A DNA stretch of 47,784 bases from Clostridia bacterium (GTDB lineage Bacteria > Bacillota > Clostridia > UBA1381 > UBA9506), in the NCBI GenBank assembly GCA_017546245.1, contig JAFYXI010000001.1, positions 1 through 47,784 of the forward strand. Reading direction: 5' to 3'. This document shows, one piece after another, positions 1 to 9,177 of this stretch. The position numbers and the translations under genes are program-made. Position 1 is the stretch's first letter, and every line of letters begins with the position of its first letter. The notes below the pieces were generated by a model, which ran no database searches, was not told where the DNA came from, and saw only the letters and a program-made list of their open reading frames with translations.

Positions 1-220
1 TAAATGCATTCCCTACAAAACAAAATTTAAATTGTAGGGACATATGCTCACATCTGTCCGTTCAGTCTAAAATTTATGCAATCAGGTCGTCGGGGACGCC
101 GACCCCTACAATTTTTGTTCTGCAAATATGTTGCCTGTAGGTAAGGGTCTCTGCGCCCTACCGTAAACAATATTATGCAGAGGTGATTTGCCAATCGCTC
201 CTACAATACATTGCAAATTT
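1..220. repeat. Intergenic cluster of CCCTACA/TGTAGGG palindromic repeats
   Basis: This gene-free stretch holds several short imperfect palindromes built on the same ends. CCCTACAA at 11-18 faces TTGTAGGG at 32-39; a GC-rich unit GTCGTCGGGG...CCCCTACAA lies at 87-112; a third, GTAGG...CCCTAC, lies near 134-170; and a further CTCCTACAA follows at 198-206. The same ends recur at 8037-8102 and 16305-16327. They look like dispersed intergenic repeats of the kind common in Clostridia genomes. No coding potential is evident here. Confidence 0.55.
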
Positions 221-256
221 ACAGAGATATTCAAAATATCTCTGTTTTTTATTTTT
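221..256 (+). terminator. Rho-independent terminator upstream of dinB
   Basis: Ten-base perfect stem ACAGAGATAT (221-230) and ATATCTCTGT (236-245), a five-base loop, then a T-rich run (246-257). It would end transcription entering from the left and isolates dinB from upstream genes. Confidence 0.75.
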
Positions 257-270
257 TCATATATTTCCTA

Positions 271-299
271 TGGACAAATTAAAATAAATAGTTTATAAT
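271..299 (+). promoter_or_regulatory. Sigma-A promoter of dinB
   Basis: TGGACA at 271-276 and a consensus TATAAT at 294-299 are separated by exactly 17 bp. The predicted transcription start (about 306) coincides with the LexA box immediately downstream. Confidence 0.75.
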
Positions 300-305
300 A
301 TAAAC

Positions 306-319
306 AGAACATTTGTTCT
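306..319. promoter_or_regulatory. LexA (SOS) box
   Basis: AGAACATTTGTTCT is a perfect 14-bp palindrome containing GAAC-N4-GTTC, the core of the Gram-positive LexA/DinR box (consensus CGAACNNNNGTTCG). It sits over the predicted start of transcription of the DNA polymerase IV gene, where LexA would block initiation until DNA damage. Confidence 0.8.
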
Positions 320-331
320 GGAGGTTTTGAT

Positions 332-1573
332 GTGGAACGCAAAATTTTACACGTTGATATGAACAACTTTTACGCTTCGGTTGAGTGCCTTTATAATCCT
401 GAATTAAGAGGCAAGCCTGTTGCAGTAAGCGGCAATGTTGAAAAACGTCACGGCGTTATTTTAGCCAAAAGCGAAAGCGCAAAAAAATGCGGAGTTAAAA
501 CCGGCGATACCATCTGGCAGGCACAGCGCAAATGCCCCGATATAATTTTTTTGCCTCCGCACTTCGAGCTTTATGAAAAATGCTCGCAAATGGCAAAAGA
601 AATATATGCCTGCTACACCGACAAAATCGAAAGCTTTGGGCTTGACGAATGCTGGCTGGATGTAACAGACTGCATTCATTTTGGCGGTAATGCAAAAATG
701 CTTGCTGACGAAATCCGCAGACGTATACGCGACGAGCTTGGCTTAACCGCATCGGTCGGTGTCAGCTTTAACAAAATTTTTGCAAAGCTTGGCTCTGATA
801 TGAAAAAGCCGGATGCAACCACACAAATAACACGCGAAAACTTTAAAAAACTCGTGTGGCATTTGCCCGCAAGCGAGCTGCTTTTTATAGGCAAAAAAAC
901 CAACGAAAGACTGTTAAACTTTGGAATTAAGACCATTGGGGATTTGGCAAATGCAAATCCTGTAGAGTTAAAAAGATTGCTGGGCAAAAACGGCTTATCC
1001 CTGCACTCCTACGCAAACGGCGAGGATAATTCGCCCGTAAGCAGCATAGACGATGACCGTGATGTTAAATCTATCGGCAACAGCACTACTACTCCGCGCG
1101 ATTTAATTACAGAAGACGATGTTAAAATAACTTTATATGCCCTGTGCGAAAGTGTTGCATCCCGTCTTCGCGACAGGGGACTTGTGTGCAAAACCGTGCA
1201 GATAAATCTGCGTGACAACACGTTAAAAACTGCCGACAGACAAGGAAAGCTTGAATTTGAAAGCTGTGTATCGGGTGTAATTTTTGACAAAGCATTAGAG
1301 CTGTACCGCACAAGCGGCTGGATAGGAAGACCCATAAGAACTTTAGGTGTGCGCGCAACCGAATTGAGCGAAGAGGCAAATCTCCAGATGTCGTTACTTT
1401 CTGATATGAAAAAAATGCAAAAACGAGAAGACGAAGAACGTACCATTGATAATATAAGGAAGCGTTTCGGTCATTTTTCTGTACAAAGAGGCATTATGCT
1501 TTCTGACCGAAACTTGTCAGAAATAAATCCTAAAAAACCTCACGATGCTCCGTCTGACAAAATGCAAAATTAA
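332..1573 (+). CDS. dinB: DNA polymerase IV (Y-family translesion polymerase)
   Basis: Error-prone Y-family polymerase that copies past damaged bases. The N-terminus carries the catalytic motif VDMNNFYASVE (Asp9; Tyr14 in the steric-gate position) and the second acidic motif SFGLDECWLD near residues 102-111, followed by the thumb (helix-hairpin-helix around residues 185-230) and little-finger domain. At 413 aa it is of normal length. The start is GTG at 332 behind GGAGGT at 320-325; the overlapping ATG at 330 is in another frame. An SOS promoter with a LexA box lies directly upstream, so it is very probably damage-inducible. The SFGLDEC variant in place of the usual SIDEA suggests a clostridial subfamily. 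Confidence 0.95.
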   Translation: MERKILHVDMNNFYASVECLYNPELRGKPVAVSGNVEKRHGVILAKSESAKKCGVKTGDTIWQAQRKCPDIIFLPPHFELYEKCSQMAKEIYACYTDKIESFGLDECWLDVTDCIHFGGNAKMLADEIRRRIRDELGLTASVGVSFNKIFAKLGSDMKKPDATTQITRENFKKLVWHLPASELLFIGKKTNERLLNFGIKTIGDLANANPVELKRLLGKNGLSLHSYANGEDNSPVSSIDDDRDVKSIGNSTTTPRDLITEDDVKITLYALCESVASRLRDRGLVCKTVQINLRDNTLKTADRQGKLEFESCVSGVIFDKALELYRTSGWIGRPIRTLGVRATELSEEANLQMSLLSDMKKMQKREDEERTIDNIRKRFGHFSVQRGIMLSDRNLSEINPKKPHDAPSDKMQN

Positions 1574-1638
1574 AAATTTTACGTTTTTTGTCGAAATTTC
1601 CGAAAGCAAAACTCAGCAAAGGCTCAACCATCGGATTT

Positions 1639-1654
1639 ATACAATATATTGTGT
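1639..1654. promoter_or_regulatory. NrdR-box candidate upstream of nrdG
   Basis: ATACAATATATTGTGT matches 15 of 16 positions of the NrdR consensus acaCwAtATaTwGtgt. A second, weaker half-matching site lies about 32 bp downstream (1671-1686). The identical core CAATATATTGTGT occurs again in front of nrdD. Confidence 0.65.
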
Positions 1655-1695
1655 TTTCATTTGCAAAAAGCAACAAAATATGCCAGAAAACGTGA

Positions 1696-1723
1696 TTGAC
1701 TTTTTGACAAAATTAAATATAAT
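1696..1723 (+). promoter_or_regulatory. Candidate nrdG promoter
   Basis: TTGACT (1696-1701) and TATAAT (1718-1723) with 16-bp spacing, downstream of the NrdR-box candidate and about 42 bp before the nrdG start codon. Confidence 0.5.
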
Positions 1724-1765
1724 TATTAATTACCGACCTTAAATTTTAATTATCAAGGAGTTTTT

Positions 1766-2464
1766 ATGTTAAATATATTAGGACTTCAGAAACTTACTCT
1801 TTTAGACTATCCCGGTCATATGGCATGCACCGTTTTTTTAGGCGGATGCAACTTCCGTTGTCCGTTTTGTCACAACAGGGCATTGGTGGTTAATCCCGAT
1901 TTTTCTGCCGCAATGGATAAAAATGAGTTTTATTCATTTTTAAAAAAGCGTCAGGGAGTTTTAGACGGCGTATGTATAACCGGCGGCGAGCCTCTTTTGT
2001 CAAGCGGAATTTTTGACTTTGCAAAAGAAATAAAAGAACTGGGCTTTAAAATAAAGCTCGACACTAACGGAAGCCTTCCGGACCGTATGACAAAGCTTAT
2101 AGAAGACAAGTTAATTGATTATGTTGCAATGGATATTAAAAATTCTCAGGCAAAGTACCGCGAAACTGTCGGGTTCGAATCATTTGACATTGCACCGGTT
2201 AAAGAAAGTGTAAGCATTTTGCTTTCAGACGTAATTCCGTATGAATTTCGCACGACCTTGGTGCGCGAATTTCATACACCACAAGATATGGTAGAAATAG
2301 GCGAATGGATTTCGGGCGCAAAACAGTACTTTCTGCAATCCTTTGTAGACTCAGGATGCCTGATAGGCGAGAACTTAAATCCCCTCACACACGACGAAAT
2401 AACGGCATTTAAAGACGTTTTAAAACCCTTTGTGCCATCAGTTGAACTGCGCGGAATCGACTAG
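1766..2464 (+). CDS. nrdG: Anaerobic ribonucleotide reductase activating protein (radical SAM)
   Basis: Radical SAM activase that installs the glycyl radical on NrdD. The cluster motif C28-x3-C32-x2-C35 (GGCNFRCPFCHN) binds the 4Fe-4S cluster; the GGEP motif that contacts S-adenosylmethionine follows at about residue 76. The 232-aa length and the start LGLQKLTLLDYPG fit the NrdG2/TIGR02495 subfamily rather than the shorter E. coli type. ATG 1766 follows AAGGAG at 1755-1760. It ends with TAG, so TAG is a functional stop in this genome. nrdD follows after about 130 bp with its own promoter, and both have NrdR-type operators. Confidence 0.9.
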   Translation: MLNILGLQKLTLLDYPGHMACTVFLGGCNFRCPFCHNRALVVNPDFSAAMDKNEFYSFLKKRQGVLDGVCITGGEPLLSSGIFDFAKEIKELGFKIKLDTNGSLPDRMTKLIEDKLIDYVAMDIKNSQAKYRETVGFESFDIAPVKESVSILLSDVIPYEFRTTLVREFHTPQDMVEIGEWISGAKQYFLQSFVDSGCLIGENLNPLTHDEITAFKDVLKPFVPSVELRGID

Positions 2465-2468
2465 CAAA

Positions 2469-2515
2469 CAACAATATATTGTGTTTTTTAAAAATTTTTA
2501 AACTAGATATTGATT
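2469..2515. promoter_or_regulatory. Pair of NrdR boxes in front of nrdD
   Basis: Box 1 (2469-2484) matches 14 of 16 positions of the NrdR consensus. Box 2 (2500-2515, AAACTAGATATTGATT) matches 12 of 16. Their start-to-start distance is 31 bp, three helical turns, the spacing known for cooperative NrdR binding. Box 2 overlaps the -35 hexamer, so binding should repress nrdD. Confidence 0.7.
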
Positions 2516-2538
2516 TTTTGAAATTTATATGTTATACT
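2510..2538 (+). promoter_or_regulatory. nrdD promoter
   Basis: TTGATT (2510-2515) and TATACT (2533-2538) with 17-bp spacing. The predicted start near 2545 excludes the TTG at 2550 as a practical translation start. Confidence 0.7.
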
Positions 2539-2597
2539 GGTAATACACTTTGAAAATTAAGGGACGAAAATATATACGAAAGAAGGAGAAAATGGCT

Positions 2598-4970
2598 ATG
2601 TATCAAGTTACAAAACGTGACGGACTAACAACTGATTTTAACATTCAAAAAATATGTGCTGCTATTACAAAAGCATTTGAAGCACAAGATAAGCAATATC
2701 ATCCTACCACCATTGATTTGCTTGCTCTTAAGGTAACCTCGGATTTTGAACCAAAAATAAAGGACGGAAAAATTGCCGTTGAGGATATTCAGGACAGCGT
2801 TGAAAGCGTTCTTATTCAGGCAGGCTACAGCGATGTTGCCAAGGCTTATATTCTCTACCGCAGACAAAGAGAAAAAATCCGTAATATGAAGTCTACTATC
2901 TTAGACTATAAAGAGCTCGTTGACAGCTACGTTAAAGTTACCGACTGGCGCGTTAAAGAAAACTCTACCGTTACATATTCGGTTGGCGGTTTGATTTTAA
3001 GCAACAGCGGCGCTATTACAGCTAACTACTGGCTCTCTGAAATCTATGATGACGAGATTGCAAATGCACACAGAAATGCAGACATTCACCTTCATGACCT
3101 TTCAATGCTTACAGGCTACTGTGCAGGTTGGTCTTTAAAACAGCTCATTCAGGAAGGTCTTGGCGGTATTTCAGGTAAAATTACATCATCACCTGCAAGC
3201 CATCTTGCAACCTTGTGTAACCAGATGGTTAACTTCTTGGGTATTATGCAGAACGAATGGGCAGGCGCTCAGGCATTTTCTTCTTTTGATACCTACCTTG
3301 CTCCGTTTGTAAAAGCTGATAACTTATCATATGACCAGACTAAAAAATGCATTGAATCTTTCATCTACGGCGTTAACACACCCAGCCGTTGGGGTACTCA
3401 GGCACCATTTTCAAACATTACATTAGACTGGGTTGTTCCGAACGACTTGGCAGAGCTTAATGCTATTGTTGGCGGAAAAGAAATGGACTTTAAATATAAG
3501 GATTGCCAGAAAGAAATGGATATGGTTAACAAGGCATTCTTGGAAATCATGATTGAAGGCGATGCTAACGGTCGTGGATTCCAGTATCCTATTCCGACAT
3601 ATTCAATTACCCGCAATTTCGACTGGTCTGAAACTGAAAATAACAAGCTTTTATTTGAAATGACATCAAAATACGGTACTCCGTATTTCTCAAACTATAT
3701 CAACAGCGATATGGAACCAAGCGATGTTCGCAGTATGTGTTGCCGTCTGCGCTTAGACCTGCGTGAGCTGCGTAAAAAATCAGGTGGTTTCTTCGGCAGC
3801 GGTGAAAGCACCGGTTCTGTCGGTGTTGTTACCATCAACCTGCCGAGAATCGCATTTTTGGCTGAAAATGAAGAAGACTTCTACCGCCGCTTAGACAAGC
3901 TTATGGATATTTCGGCTCGTTCATTAAAAATTAAACGTACCATTATATCCAAGCTTTTAGATGAGGGACTTTATCCTTACACCAAACGTTATCTCGGCGA
4001 TTTCAGCAACCACTTCTCTACTATCGGTTTGATCGGTATGAATGAAGTAGGTCTGAATGCAAGCTGGTTAAAAGAAGATTTAACAAGTGCAAAAACTCAG
4101 AAATTTGCGCAGGATGTTTTAAATCATATGCGTGAACGTCTGTCAGATTATCAGGAAGAATACGGCGACCTTTATAACTTAGAGGCAACACCGGCTGAAT
4201 CAACAACCTATCGTTTTGCAAAACATGACAAGGCTCGTTATCCCGAAATTATTACAGCAAACGAAAACGGTACACCGTATTATACAAACAGCTCACATCT
4301 TCCTGTTGGATATACAGAAGACATCTTTGATGCTCTTGATGTTCAGGATGAGCTGCAGACACTTTATACATCAGGTACAGTATTCCACGCATTCTTGGGC
4401 GAAAAGCTTCCTGACTGGAAAGCAGCAGCAAACCTTGTTAAAAAGATTGCAAACAACTATCGTTTGCCGTATTACACATTGTCACCGACATATTCTGTAT
4501 GTAAAAATCACGGCTATCTCGCAGGCGAACAGTACACCTGCCCACACTGCGGAGAAACAGCCGAGGTATACAGCCGTATTACCGGATATTACCGTCCTGT
4601 TCAGAACTGGAACGATGGTAAAACTCAGGAATTTAACGACCGTAAGGTTTATGACATCGAAAATTCCAAGCTTACACACGAGGGTGTAAAGGCAGCAGCT
4701 AACGATGCTCCTGCTTGCGCAGTAAGCGACAGCGGCAAACATGTTTATCTGTTTACCACCAAAACCTGCCCTAACTGTAAGTTAGCTGATGCAATGCTTT
4801 CTCGCGCTGATGTATCATTTGAAAAAATGGATGCAGAAGAAAACGAAGCTTTAGTAAATCAGTTCGGCATTAAGCAGGCTCCGACCTTAGTAGTTGTAGA
4901 CGGAAACGAAGCAAAAGCTTATGCTAACCTTTCGGATATAAGAAAGTATGTTGAAAATATACAAGCATAA
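2598..4970 (+). CDS. nrdD: Anaerobic ribonucleoside-triphosphate reductase with fused glutaredoxin-like domain
   Basis: Class III ribonucleotide reductase, which makes deoxynucleotides without oxygen using a glycyl radical. Residues 1-90 form an ATP-cone. The catalytic barrel includes TGYCAGWSL, MCCRLRLD and STGSVGVVTINLPRI. A zinc site (C635, H638, C648, C651) is followed by the glycyl-radical motif RITGYYRPV (Gly663). Residues about 711-790 are an extra glutaredoxin/thioredoxin-like fold with active site C724-P-N-C727, so the reductant seems to be built in. AGGAG at 2584-2588 suits ATG 2598 (9-nt gap) better than in-frame ATG 2592. The family is usually shorter by this terminal domain. Paired with nrdG. 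Confidence 0.95.
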   Translation: MYQVTKRDGLTTDFNIQKICAAITKAFEAQDKQYHPTTIDLLALKVTSDFEPKIKDGKIAVEDIQDSVESVLIQAGYSDVAKAYILYRRQREKIRNMKSTILDYKELVDSYVKVTDWRVKENSTVTYSVGGLILSNSGAITANYWLSEIYDDEIANAHRNADIHLHDLSMLTGYCAGWSLKQLIQEGLGGISGKITSSPASHLATLCNQMVNFLGIMQNEWAGAQAFSSFDTYLAPFVKADNLSYDQTKKCIESFIYGVNTPSRWGTQAPFSNITLDWVVPNDLAELNAIVGGKEMDFKYKDCQKEMDMVNKAFLEIMIEGDANGRGFQYPIPTYSITRNFDWSETENNKLLFEMTSKYGTPYFSNYINSDMEPSDVRSMCCRLRLDLRELRKKSGGFFGSGESTGSVGVVTINLPRIAFLAENEEDFYRRLDKLMDISARSLKIKRTIISKLLDEGLYPYTKRYLGDFSNHFSTIGLIGMNEVGLNASWLKEDLTSAKTQKFAQDVLNHMRERLSDYQEEYGDLYNLEATPAESTTYRFAKHDKARYPEIITANENGTPYYTNSSHLPVGYTEDIFDALDVQDELQTLYTSGTVFHAFLGEKLPDWKAAANLVKKIANNYRLPYYTLSPTYSVCKNHGYLAGEQYTCPHCGETAEVYSRITGYYRPVQNWNDGKTQEFNDRKVYDIENSKLTHEGVKAAANDAPACAVSDSGKHVYLFTTKTCPNCKLADAMLSRADVSFEKMDAEENEALVNQFGIKQAPTLVVVDGNEAKAYANLSDIRKYVENIQA

Positions 4971-4980
4971 TTAAATAAAA

Positions 4981-5010
4981 AAAACTGTCGCTTTCGCGAC
5001 AGTTTTTTTA
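4981..5010. terminator. Bidirectional terminator between nrdD and the convergent redox gene
   Basis: ACTGTCGC (4984-4991) pairs with GCGACAGT (4996-5003) around a four-base loop. It is flanked by an A-run on the left and a T-run on the right, so it works on both strands for the two convergent genes. Confidence 0.85.
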
Positions 5011-5439
5011 TAATACCTCACCATCAAATTGCTCAAACTCGCCTGCAAACAATACTTCTTCAACAATTTTAGCCGCATCTGCTATGCATCCGCTGCAGCT
5101 GCGAAGCGGTCCTGACTTTAAATCACGGCAAACAATTGATTTGTTCATTTCTTTGAACTTTTCTGCAAGCTCTTTGCCAAGAGCGTAACTTGAACGTTTT
5201 GTTGCAGGATTTTCCATATTACCATCGCTGTTTTTAAGACCTGCTAAAATCATCATTGCACTTACTGCACCGCAGGTTTCCATAAGTCCTGCCATTCCCA
5301 GACCTAATGCCTCGGTCATACGAAAAGCGTCCTGCTCGTTTACACCAAATATATCACAATAAGTGCAAACAACCGCCTGACAGCAGTTGTATCCTTTGTC
5401 GTGCTTAGCTACTGCTAAATCTACTCTGCTCTTTTGCAT
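5008..5439 (-). CDS. C_GCAxxG_C_C family redox protein
   Basis: Small cytoplasmic protein of the putative redox-active C_GCAxxG_C_C family (PF09719). Visible cysteines are GYNCCQAVV (C19, C20), ETCGAVSAM in the middle (the CGAxxx core), a lone Cys in IVCRD, and LRSCSGC near the C-terminus. This order is the family signature; the biochemical role is not established, though a redox or metal-cluster function is assumed. At 143 aa it is of usual size. It starts at ATG 5439 behind AAAGGAG and has its own promoter divergent from the nitroreductase gene. Confidence 0.8.
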   Translation of the reverse strand: MQKSRVDLAVAKHDKGYNCCQAVVCTYCDIFGVNEQDAFRMTEALGLGMAGLMETCGAVSAMMILAGLKNSDGNMENPATKRSSYALGKELAEKFKEMNKSIVCRDLKSGPLRSCSGCIADAAKIVEEVLFAGEFEQFDGEVL

Positions 5440-5471
5440 ATTAATTATCTCCTTTGTATGTATTTAATAGT

Positions 5472-5500
5472 ATTTTACACAAAACAAGACAAAAAATCAA
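5472..5500 (-). promoter_or_regulatory. Promoter of the C_GCAxxG_C_C gene
   Basis: Reading the minus strand, TTGATT (5500-5495) and TAAAAT (5477-5472) are separated by 17 bp. Confidence 0.55.
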
Positions 5501-5508
5501 TATACAAT

Positions 5509-5537
5509 TTGACTTTAAGTGATTTTTAAGATAAAAT
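5509..5537 (+). promoter_or_regulatory. Promoter of the nitroreductase-HAD operon
   Basis: TTGACT (5509-5514) and TAAAAT (5532-5537) with 17-bp spacing, about 30 bp before the start codon. Confidence 0.6.
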
Positions 5538-5567
5538 AAAACCAAACCAATGAAAGGAATTTTAATA

Positions 5568-6143
5568 ATGGACTTTTTTGAATTCATAAAAAGCAGAAGA
5601 ACAATACGCAAATTTAAAAGCACACCTCTTACAGCAGAGCAACTTAAAAGATATATAGATGCTGCACGTGTCGCACCGTCTGCGGCAAATATGCAACCTC
5701 TTAAATATATTGCAGTATCAAACCCCGATATGTCTGAAAAGATTTTTCCGTTTGTTAAATGGGCGGGCTATTTAGCAGGTGAATATAATCCAAAAGACGG
5801 CGAACATCCTACTGCATATGTTGCAGTTTGTGCCGATACCGACATCCGTCAGAGCGGTTATGATGTTGATATGGGAGCAGCTGTTGAAAATATGATTTTA
5901 GCTGCTTTAGCTGACGGAGTTGGCTCTTGCTGGATTGGCTCAATTGACCACGAAAAGATAAGCGAGCTTTTAGAAATTCCTGATAATCTTAAGCTTTTGT
6001 GTGTACTTGCCTTGGGTTATCCGGCTGAAACACCCGAAGAAACCGTGATTTGCGATGAATCTGTTAAATATTTTATCGGCGAAAACGGAAATCTGCACGT
6101 TCCTAAACGTTCGATTGATGATGTATTAATTAAAACATTTTAA
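5568..6143 (+). CDS. Nitroreductase family protein
   Basis: FMN-dependent NAD(P)H oxidoreductase of the nitroreductase fold. The N-terminal SRRTIRKFK motif (phosphate binding of FMN) and APSAANMQPLKYIAV are diagnostic, and the C-terminal glycine-rich GVGSCWIGSI and LGYPAETPEE segments complete the FMN site. The start is taken as ATG 5568, since the ATG at 5550 overlaps the AAAGGAA ribosome binding site. The protein is 191 aa, normal for the family. The physiological substrate cannot be read from sequence. A HAD phosphatase follows after 14 bp, so the two are probably cotranscribed. Confidence 0.88.
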   Translation: MDFFEFIKSRRTIRKFKSTPLTAEQLKRYIDAARVAPSAANMQPLKYIAVSNPDMSEKIFPFVKWAGYLAGEYNPKDGEHPTAYVAVCADTDIRQSGYDVDMGAAVENMILAALADGVGSCWIGSIDHEKISELLEIPDNLKLLCVLALGYPAETPEETVICDESVKYFIGENGNLHVPKRSIDDVLIKTF

Positions 6144-6157
6144 GACGGAGTGACTAT

Positions 6158-6797
6158 ATGAAAAACTATCAATGGATTTTCTTTGATTTAGACGGCACAC
6201 TTACCGATTCTGCAAACGGAATCATCAATTCGGTTGAATATTCATTAACAAAATTCGGAATTTTTAACACCGACCGCGAAAAGTTGTTTAACTTTATCGG
6301 ACCTCCGCTTGTTGATGCATATATGGCTGTATTTGGCTTTTCGCAAGAAAAAGCTGAGCTTGCAGTTAAGTATTACCGCGAGTATTATCCCGAGCATGGT
6401 CTGTTAGACAATTCTGTTTATGCCGGTGTAGAAGATGCCTTAAAAACTCTTAATGCTGCAGGCAAAACCTTAATAATAGCAACTGCCAAGCCGGAGCCTT
6501 TTGCAAACAAGGTTTTAGAGCATTTTGACCTTTTAAAATACTTTAAAGCTGTTGCGGCTTCTCAGTTCGGCGGACCTAGAATTAAAAAATCGCAGGTTAT
6601 TGAATACGCATTTACATTAGATAATATTACAGACAAGTCTAAAGTGGTTATGGTAGGTGACAGAGAAAATGATGTAAGCGGCGCAAAAGTAAACGGCATT
6701 GATTGTATCGGTGTTTTATACGGTTACGGAAGCCGTGAAGAGCTTACCGAAGCCGGTGCAACCTATATTGCCGAGACGCCACAGGATATATGTGATA

Positions 6798-6820
<23 letters not shown>
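6158..6820 (+). CDS. HAD family hydrolase, phosphoglycolate phosphatase-like
   Basis: Haloacid-dehalogenase-type phosphatase. Motif I FFDLDGTLTDS holds the nucleophile Asp and the general acid Asp. Motif II is IIATAKPE, motif III is the Lys in IKKSQV, and motif IV is VMVGDRENDVSGA. An alpha-helical cap lies between motifs I and II, as in Gph/PpaX enzymes (subfamily IA). The substrate is not determinable: phosphoglycolate, pyrophosphate or a sugar phosphate are possible. Its stop codon lies inside the bidirectional terminator that also ends the convergent tgt gene. Confidence 0.85.
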
Positions 6821-7974
<1,154 letters not shown>

Positions 7975-8036
7975 TCACCTTTTAACTGTTTTATACTATA
8001 AACATCGCACCGCCGACGACAACGGTTTGTGTGATT

Positions 8037-8102
8037 TTGTAGGGCAGGGGCTTGCTCCTGCCGCATTGTTTTTTTCGGAACGAGCAAGCCCGTTCCCTAC
8101 AA
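8037..8102. repeat. 66-bp element with TTGTAGGG/CCCTACAA inverted ends
   Basis: TTGTAGGG (8037-8044) and CCCTACAA (8095-8102) are perfect inverted ends. Inside, GGGCTTGCTC and GAGCAAGCCC are also inverted, around a T-rich centre. It belongs to the same family as the repeats at 11-212 and 16302-16330 and sits between queA and tgt. No protein is encoded; it resembles a MITE/REP-like sequence. Confidence 0.65.
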
Positions 8103-8123
8103 CGTTATTTTGAAAAATATTAT

Positions 8124-9149
8124 TTAAACAATAAACATTGCATCTCCAAAACTGAAGAAACGGTATTTTTCTTTAACCGCCTCACGATAGGCGGCAAGCA
8201 CATTATCTCTGCCGGCCAGTGCCGAAACCAGCATAATAAGCGTAGATTGTGGCAGATGAAAATTAGTAATAAGCGCATCTATCATTTTAAATTTGTATCC
8301 GGGATATATAAAAATATCCGTCCATCCGCTGCCCGAATGCATCTTGCCGCTATCGTCTGACAGAGTTTCGACAACGCGTGTGCTTGTAGTGCCTACACAT
8401 ATTATTCTTCCGCCGTTTTGTTTTGCTTTATTTATTTTTTGAGCAGTTTCTTCGTCAACCGTGTAAAACTCTGAGTGCATTTTATGCTCTTCTATAACAT
8501 CAACTTTTACAGGTCTGAATGTTCCCAACCCTACATGCAAGGTTACAAAGGCAAGGTCTGCTCCCTTTTTCTTTATTTCTTCCAAAACATCGTTTGTAAA
8601 ATGAAGACCTGCTGTAGGAGCGGCTGCTGAGCCGTCTACCTTTGAATATACTGTCTGATAACGTTCTCTGTCTTCAAGCTTTTCGTGGATATACGGCGGC
8701 AGGGGCATCTCGCCAAGCTCGTCTAAAATTTCGTTAAATATTCCGTTGTACGAAAACTTAACCAAGCGGTTGCCGTCGTTTACAATATCTAAAATTTCTG
8801 CCTTAAGCTTTCCGTCACCAAACACTACTTTGTGACCCGGTCTGGCTTTTTTGCCGGGGCGCACTATTATCTCCCACACGTCGTCTTCTTTTTGGCTGAG
8901 TAATAAAAACTCAATAACCGAGCCTGTATCCTCGCGCTTTCCAAACAAGCGTGCAGGCAAAACTCTGGTATTATTTAAAACCAGACAGTCGCCCTCTTTT
9001 ATATAGTTTAAAATATCTTTAAAATGCCCGTGCGTTCTTTCTCCGGTAACCTTATCAAGCAGCAACAGTTTAGATGACGGTCTGTCACCTAACGGAGTTT
9101 GGGCGATAAGCTCTTCGGGCAACTCGTAATCAAAATCTTTTACGTCCAT
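8124..9149 (-). CDS. queA: S-adenosylmethionine:tRNA ribosyltransferase-isomerase
   Basis: Transfers and isomerises the ribosyl part of S-adenosylmethionine onto preQ1 in tRNA, giving epoxyqueuosine, the step after Tgt. Diagnostic stretches include [16 protein letters not shown] at the N-terminus, [34 protein letters not shown] and the C-terminal [15 protein letters not shown]. At 341 aa it is complete. ATG 9149 lies behind GAAAGGA. It stands between the SpoIID-like gene and tgt, all leftward. Confidence 0.96.
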   Translation of the reverse strand: MDVKDFDYELPEELIAQTPLGDRPSSKLLLLDKVTGERTHGHFKDILNYIKEGDCLVLNNTRVLPARLFGKREDTGSVIEFLLLSQKEDDVWEIIVRPGKKARPGHKVVFGDGKLKAEILDIVNDGNRLVKFSYNGIFNEILDELGEMPLPPYIHEKLEDRERYQTVYSKVDGSAAAPTAGLHFTNDVLEEIKKKGADLAFVTLHVGLGTFRPVKVDVIEEHKMHSEFYTVDEETAQKINKAKQNGGRIICVGTTSTRVVETLSDDSGKMHSGSGWTDIFIYPGYKFKMIDALITNFHLPQSTLIMLVSALAGRDNVLAAYREAVKEKYRFFSFGDAMFIV

Positions 9150-9177
9150 TTTATGTCCTTTCAGATATCAGAACACA

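Noticed and set aside
1545-1742. 65-codon open frame after dinB
   Set aside because: It overlaps the dinB end, has no ribosome binding site, and covers the NrdR-box and promoter region of nrdG.
2550-2597. nrdD starting at TTG 2550
   Set aside because: It would begin about 5 nt after the predicted transcription start with no ribosome binding site; AGGAG serves ATG 2592/2598.
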